A stretch of 64,000 nucleotides of DNA from Lasiodiplodia sp. COLG20 (taxonomy: Eukaryota > Ascomycota > Dothideomycetes > Botryosphaeriales > Botryosphaeriaceae): NCBI GenBank assembly GCA_009801085.1, contig VNWV01000048.1, positions 1 to 64,000 on the forward strand, given 5' to 3'. Shown one piece after another: positions 25,401 to 31,400 of the stretch (its first letter is position 1; every line of letters starts with the position of its first letter). A program made the position numbers and the translations under genes. The notes under the pieces are model-generated. The model had not been told where the DNA came from and made no database searches. It worked only from the letters and a program-made list of their open reading frames with translations.

Positions 25401-28400
25401 CCTCAACCCGGGGTCTGCGGTCAGAACAGTCAAGGGCGCAGCCTTGGTGGGAATGGCGAAGGCTTTCAAAGTCGAGCAGTACCACCTTCCGATTACTATC
25501 ATGGCTCTGGACGTTCAAGATGAAAATATGACTGCGCCGTCGCTGATCGTAGACGAGATCGTCGCTGCCGTCAGGAGCGATAGCAGCAATGGCGGCTTCA
25601 TTCAAGTTGGCCTTCGAGGAAGCACAAGATCTGTTCCCGTCACGGTCATGGCGCCTGTTTCTTGCGATGGCCGAAGCGGCTTTGAGGACGGACGATCATC
25701 TCTTCGCCTTCAGACCACTGCAGAGGTAACGCGACTGCTGGCCAGCAGCACGACCACGTTTGCAGAGGAAAACCGCGCCATGGTAGACCGCTTTTCGCGC
25801 GCCGATACCGAGCTTCAAGACATCTGCTCGCAATTGATGGCCCATGCCGCCTGGCAAACACAGAGATGGGAAGTTACGCCGCACCTGCTGCGCACATGGC
25901 AACGATACCGCACCAGCCCTCCACGTGAGGCATTTTCAGCATTGCTAGACAGGCTGGCACGACTCCGCACCGAATATCCTGATGCGACTGGCAACAAGAG
26001 CCTTCTGGGCCCGCAACTGGTGCTGCTCGAGTCAACAGCCAAGCAGCTGAACGAAGTGTTTACAGGGCGCGTTGACCCATTGACCCTCCTTTTCGCCGAC
26101 CAGAACCAGGACGCAGCTGGCGAGTTGTACAAGAGCACCTTCCTCGCACGCCACTTCAACAAGTTAGTCGTCGCGGCCGTCATCGATGCGATACAGACGT
26201 CGGCACTTCCAGCCGACTACACGGTTCAGGTGCTTGAGATTGGCGCTGGCACAGGCGGCACTGCAAGTTTCGTGCTGCCTGCGCTGCGGGATCTGGGTGT
26301 TCGTGTGCGCTACTGCTTCACTGACCTCTCGAGCAGTCTGCTCGCTCGTGCGCGTAAGAATTTCAGCCGCTATCCCTTTGTCGAGTACCGCGTGCTGGAC
26401 GTCGAACGGCCGTGCGAGCCACAGGGCTTCGCTCCCGAGACTTTCGATATCGTTCTTGCCACCAACGTCCTCCATGCTACGGCTGACCTTGACGCCGTCA
26501 TGGCCAACGTGCGGGAGCTCATGCTTCCCGGCGGACGATTGATCGTATCGGAACTGACACGCGTGATGCCTTTCGCTGACTGCACGTTTGGCCTAACCAC
26601 TGGATGGAACGCTCATGAGGACCGCCATCGACATGACGGCCCGCTACTCTCTGCAGCAAGTTGGTTCGATGTGCTCCGCAACGCCCGTCTACAGCCTCTG
26701 GCCCACTCTCCCCAAGAAAGCATCTTCGCCAACCAGGCAATTTTGGTGGCTGCCAGAGACGCCGCAGTCCTTCCTTCGACAAGACAAAGGCTGGACATCC
26801 GCAGGTCAGATGCGACGTACCTCATCACCGGTGGCCAGGGTGGCCTTGGTCTGCTCACAGCGAAAACCATGGTTGAGCAGGGGGCGCGAAACATCATCCT
26901 CGTCTCACGTAGCGGTAAGCCCGCCGCAGGCTCCAAGGATGATTGGGACACACTGAATGCACTCTGCGCGCGTTCATCCGTCCGGCTAGAGGTGTTCGGC
27001 TATGATGTTAGCGACGAGGGCAATGTGACGGCCCTGTTCAGCCGCATCCGCTCCTTGGGTCTACCGCCCATCCGTGGTGTCGTGCACAGTGCGGGCATCC
27101 TGCAGGATGGCACATTCACCGCGCAGACGGCCGCATCGTACCGCGCGGTGCTCAAGACCAAAGCTGCTGCTGCCCGTCTCCTGCAGGCCCAGCTCCCGCA
27201 TCTGGACTTCTTCGTGAGCTACAGCTCAGTGGCGTCGCTTCTCGGCGCTCCGGGCCAGAGCAACCACACAGTGGCCAACACCCTCCTCGACTGCGCTGCG
27301 GAGTGGCAATGGGCAGCAGCACACAGCGGCTCCCGCCCCTCATTCGCCTCGCTGGCAGTGCAGTGGGGCGCTGTATCCGGTGTGGGTGACGCTGCCCGCC
27401 GCGGCGCTGCCGATGCCGACAAGCGTTCCTCAAGCGTCCACGCCGCCATCCCCAAGGACACGGCTGAGGCCCTCATCCGGAAACTCTTCACCGTCGCCTT
27501 CCAGCGTCCCGTCGTCACGTTCGTGCCGTTCCTGTGGCACAACCTCTGGAAGGCCGACTGCAAGTTCGCCTCGGAACGTTTCGCTGCCTTCAAGCCCGCT
27601 CGATACCTGCCGCCCGCTGGTGTTACCCCTGAGGGTACTGCTACCCGTCAAGGCCCGACCCTCGATGTCAATGCCGATAAACCTGTCGAGTCCCGCCCCG
27701 GTCCGTCCGCACAGCCCGCAACCGCTACTCCCGCTCTGACGCAGATTCTGGACGAAACGGTCGAGGATGTTTTGGGACGCAGCGTAGAGTCGAGCGAATC
27801 GCTCGTCGACGCCGGCGTTGACTCGCTGGGTGCTATTGATTTCCGGAACAAGCTGCAGAAGAAAATTCCTGGCCTTCGCGCGCCGGCCACGCTGCTGTTC
27901 GAGCATCCTACCAAGGCAGCTCTGCTAGAGTTTCTCGCAAAGCACGCTCCAGCAGCCGCAGCAAAACCAACTCCGCTTCCTCAACAGCAGGTCCCGGTGA
28001 AACCAACACCAGAAGGCTCGGAAATTACGGCCGTTGTGTCGACTGGTAGTCCGCAAGGCGAGTTGGCCGTCGTCGGTCTCGCATGCCGTCTGCCGCAGGC
28101 CGATTCGCCGCAAGAGTTCTGGGACCTCCTTTCCAAGCACCCATCGACCGCATTCGGCCGCGTGCCAGCCGACCGCTGTGATATGGCCTCCGTGCTCGAT
28201 CCCTCCGGCAAGAGCCGGGCCGCAGCCTATACAGACACTGGCGCGTTCGTCAGAGATGCTGACATGTTCGATCACTCCGCTTTTGGTCTGCCTGCCTTCG
28301 AGGCCGCCGCCATGGATCCTCAGCAACGCGTGCTCTTGGAAGTCTCCTTGCGCGCCTTTGCCAGCGCTGGGTTGGATCGAGAGGCGCTTACCGGCTCCCG

Positions 28401-31400
28401 TGTCGGCGTCTACGTCGGCGCAATGAACTTCGATGCCGCGTTCAAGTCATCACAGCACGCTGGCGAGGCCCATGGCGCCGCAGCCGCCGCTCCATCACTC
28501 CTGTCGAGCCGTCTCTCTAACGTCTTCGGCCTCCAGGGACCTTCGCTCACCATAGATACAGCCTGCTCCTCAAGTCTTGTGGCGCTAGAAATGGCCGCCG
28601 AGGCATTACGCCAACGTAAGATCGACCGTGCTCTCGTAGCCAGCGTCAACGTCATCTCCTCCACCCGCACCTACGTAGCCGAATGCGCCGCCGGCATGCT
28701 CTCGCGCCGCGGTGTCTGCGCTCCTTTCGACAACCAGGCCGACGGTTTCGTGCGTGGCGAGGGTGCTGTGGCCATCGTGTTGCAACGCCTGGAAGATGCT
28801 ACCGGCGAGGTACACGCCGTGGTCAACGGTATAGCCACCAACCACAATGGCCGGACCGCCGCCAACCTCACCTCCCCCAGTCCATCCGCTCAGGAGTCCG
28901 TCATTCGCGCCGCCCTGGCTGACGCTGCTGTCGATCCCGCCCAGGTGGGATACGTCGAGTGCCATGGCACTGGCACCAAACTCGGCGACCCCATCGAAAT
29001 CAGCGCCCTTCAGAATGTCTTTGACGGCCCGTCTTCTTTCCCGCAGCAGCCGCTATTCATCGGCGCGGCCAAAGCCACAATTGGACATACGGAGAGCGCT
29101 GCCGGTCTGGTGGGTCTTTTGAAAGCTGTTCTGGTCCTGAAGCACGGCAAAGTTCCGCCGCTCTCGCACATAAGCCGCACCAACGAGCATCTTCAGCTGG
29201 AAGGCTCTCGTCTGGAGCTTCCCAAGTCATGGACGCAGCTGAATAGCCCTACCACCATCGCCGGCGTGTCCTCATTCGGTTTCTCGGGTGTCAATTGCCA
29301 TGCTGTCCTCCGCCGGCCTGATGCAGTTTCACTGCAGTTACCCAGGAGTCCATCTTTGCCGGAGCCCAAGCTGAACCGCGTCTGGTTCCCGTTGACATCA
29401 GTGCACTCCGCTGCCGGGGTTGAACTAACGCAAGATGTAACATCCAAACCTGGACAAGTGTACCCGGAAAATGGCTCATCCGTGCAGAATACTGCATTCT
29501 CAGCATCTTTCCGCCACGGTCTCTCCGCCACGTTCTTAGCGGAGAAATTCTGCGGTGCCAGCCGTCCGCAGCCCCTGCTTCTCAGCCTCGAGCTCATGTT
29601 CGCCGTCATGCAGCCGCAAGGGGTCAACAAGAGCGCTGTCGCCCTCCAATCTGGCGTTCTGAGAGCCCCTTACGACATCATTTCAGACTCCCAGAGCGGC
29701 CTTCGGGCTCAGACCATCACTGACGGCCTGCTTGGTGTGCAATGCGCGTTTGGCTCGCTGTCGGCCATCTTGTCAACAGCCAGCGTGGCTCCTGCCGCAG
29801 CAGCTGTTCCGAACCAGCTCGATGTGCAGCCCGGGGATGATGTGCTGGCCAACTCACAGCTCGGTTCCGCATCCTTCCCTCCGGGCGTCAGTGACGTGCA
29901 TCATGACCGGAGCGTAAACCGCGTTCGCTTCACGTTCACAAGGCCCAAGGATCAGCTCTACATCTGCCCGAGCCATGCAAACATCATCCAAGCCGCTTGT
30001 GACGTTGTCGTCTCTCTTCAGGGTTCGGAGCATCGCAACCCCCTGGTTGTCGGTTTCGACTCACTCACAGCCGTACCCGGTTCGTCAAAATTCACGGTCG
30101 ATATCGCCGTCCGTTCTTCCGGTGATGAAGAGCTATGCTTAGATATCCTGGCTATTGCCGAAGAGAGCAAGAGTGGCCTGCATGTTCGTGGTCTTCGTCT
30201 CGCCCTGGCATCCACGAATCCTGCCGCAATCAGTCTTACAAAGCTGGACCTCCGCCCCGTCTTGGACCTCTATGAGCTTTCTCATTCCCCAAGCGGTCGT
30301 GTTTGGCGCGTCGATGGATCCCAACATCGCTCTAGCGGTTTCGGCAGCGTCAACTCCATTTCCATCGATCAGCTGCAGACCGACCGCATGGCCGCAGACG
30401 ACGTCGCAGTCTTCCCTGCCACGGACCTTTCCACCACTTCAGAAGTTCTTGAGAAGTGGGCAACCAAGGCGAGCAACCGCCACCTCTGGATCCTCTGCAG
30501 CAGAGAAAACCCCCTGATGCCCGCGCTCCGGGCTCTTATTCAGACGTTCCGCCTGGAATACCCACGCTGCAGCATCGGCATCGTCACAGGCGAAGGCCAT
30601 GTTGAAGATTTGGTGCCTCGAGTGCCTATGGAACTCGGCCCAGAAGTCCACATCGCGCACGGTGGCCGCCTTCACCTCCCGTGCCTGCTTCCTGCTGCTC
30701 CCACGTCAAGATTCCAGCAGCAGGGACGCACAACTCCCAACTTGATGCGCGGTACCTTCGTCATCACCGGCGGCACTGGAGGTCTCGGTCTCGCCACCGC
30801 TGAAGCACTCCTCGAGGCAGGCGCGGCGCACGTGGCGCTGCTCTCCCGCTCCGGAAGGGCGACCAAGGGTTCGAACGAGCGTCTTTCGAGACTGCTGTTC
30901 AAAGAGTCGAGCAGGCTGTCGGTCCACCAAGCAGATGTGACCGATGAACGACAAGTGACCGACGTGGTGCGCCTACTCCAGTCGCGCTGGGGCTCCATTA
31001 CCGGCGTCTTCCACGCCGCCGGCCAGCTTTCCGGGGAAGGGGAGGGGGTGACCACCAAGGGATTCAACGGCGCCTCTTTCGAGCATCACCGCGCCGTCAA
31101 AGTCGACGGCTTGAGAACTCTACTAACAGCTCTACGCAACACCAGCGTCGAGGTCGTCGTCGGCTTCTCGTCAACGTCGGCACTGCTCGGGCTGCGGCAT
31201 CAAGCTGAGTACGCAGCGGCAAACGCGGCCATGGACGCTGTGCTTCTGGATGGGGAGCAACAGCAGAAACGCTACCAATCAGTCACGCGCTACGTCTCTC
31301 TCCAAATCGATGCGGTGGCATCTGTGGGCTTCGCGGCTCGGACGCTGTCTAGCGGCGCTGAACAAGAAGGGATGATGCCCCTGCCGAACTTCAAACGGGC

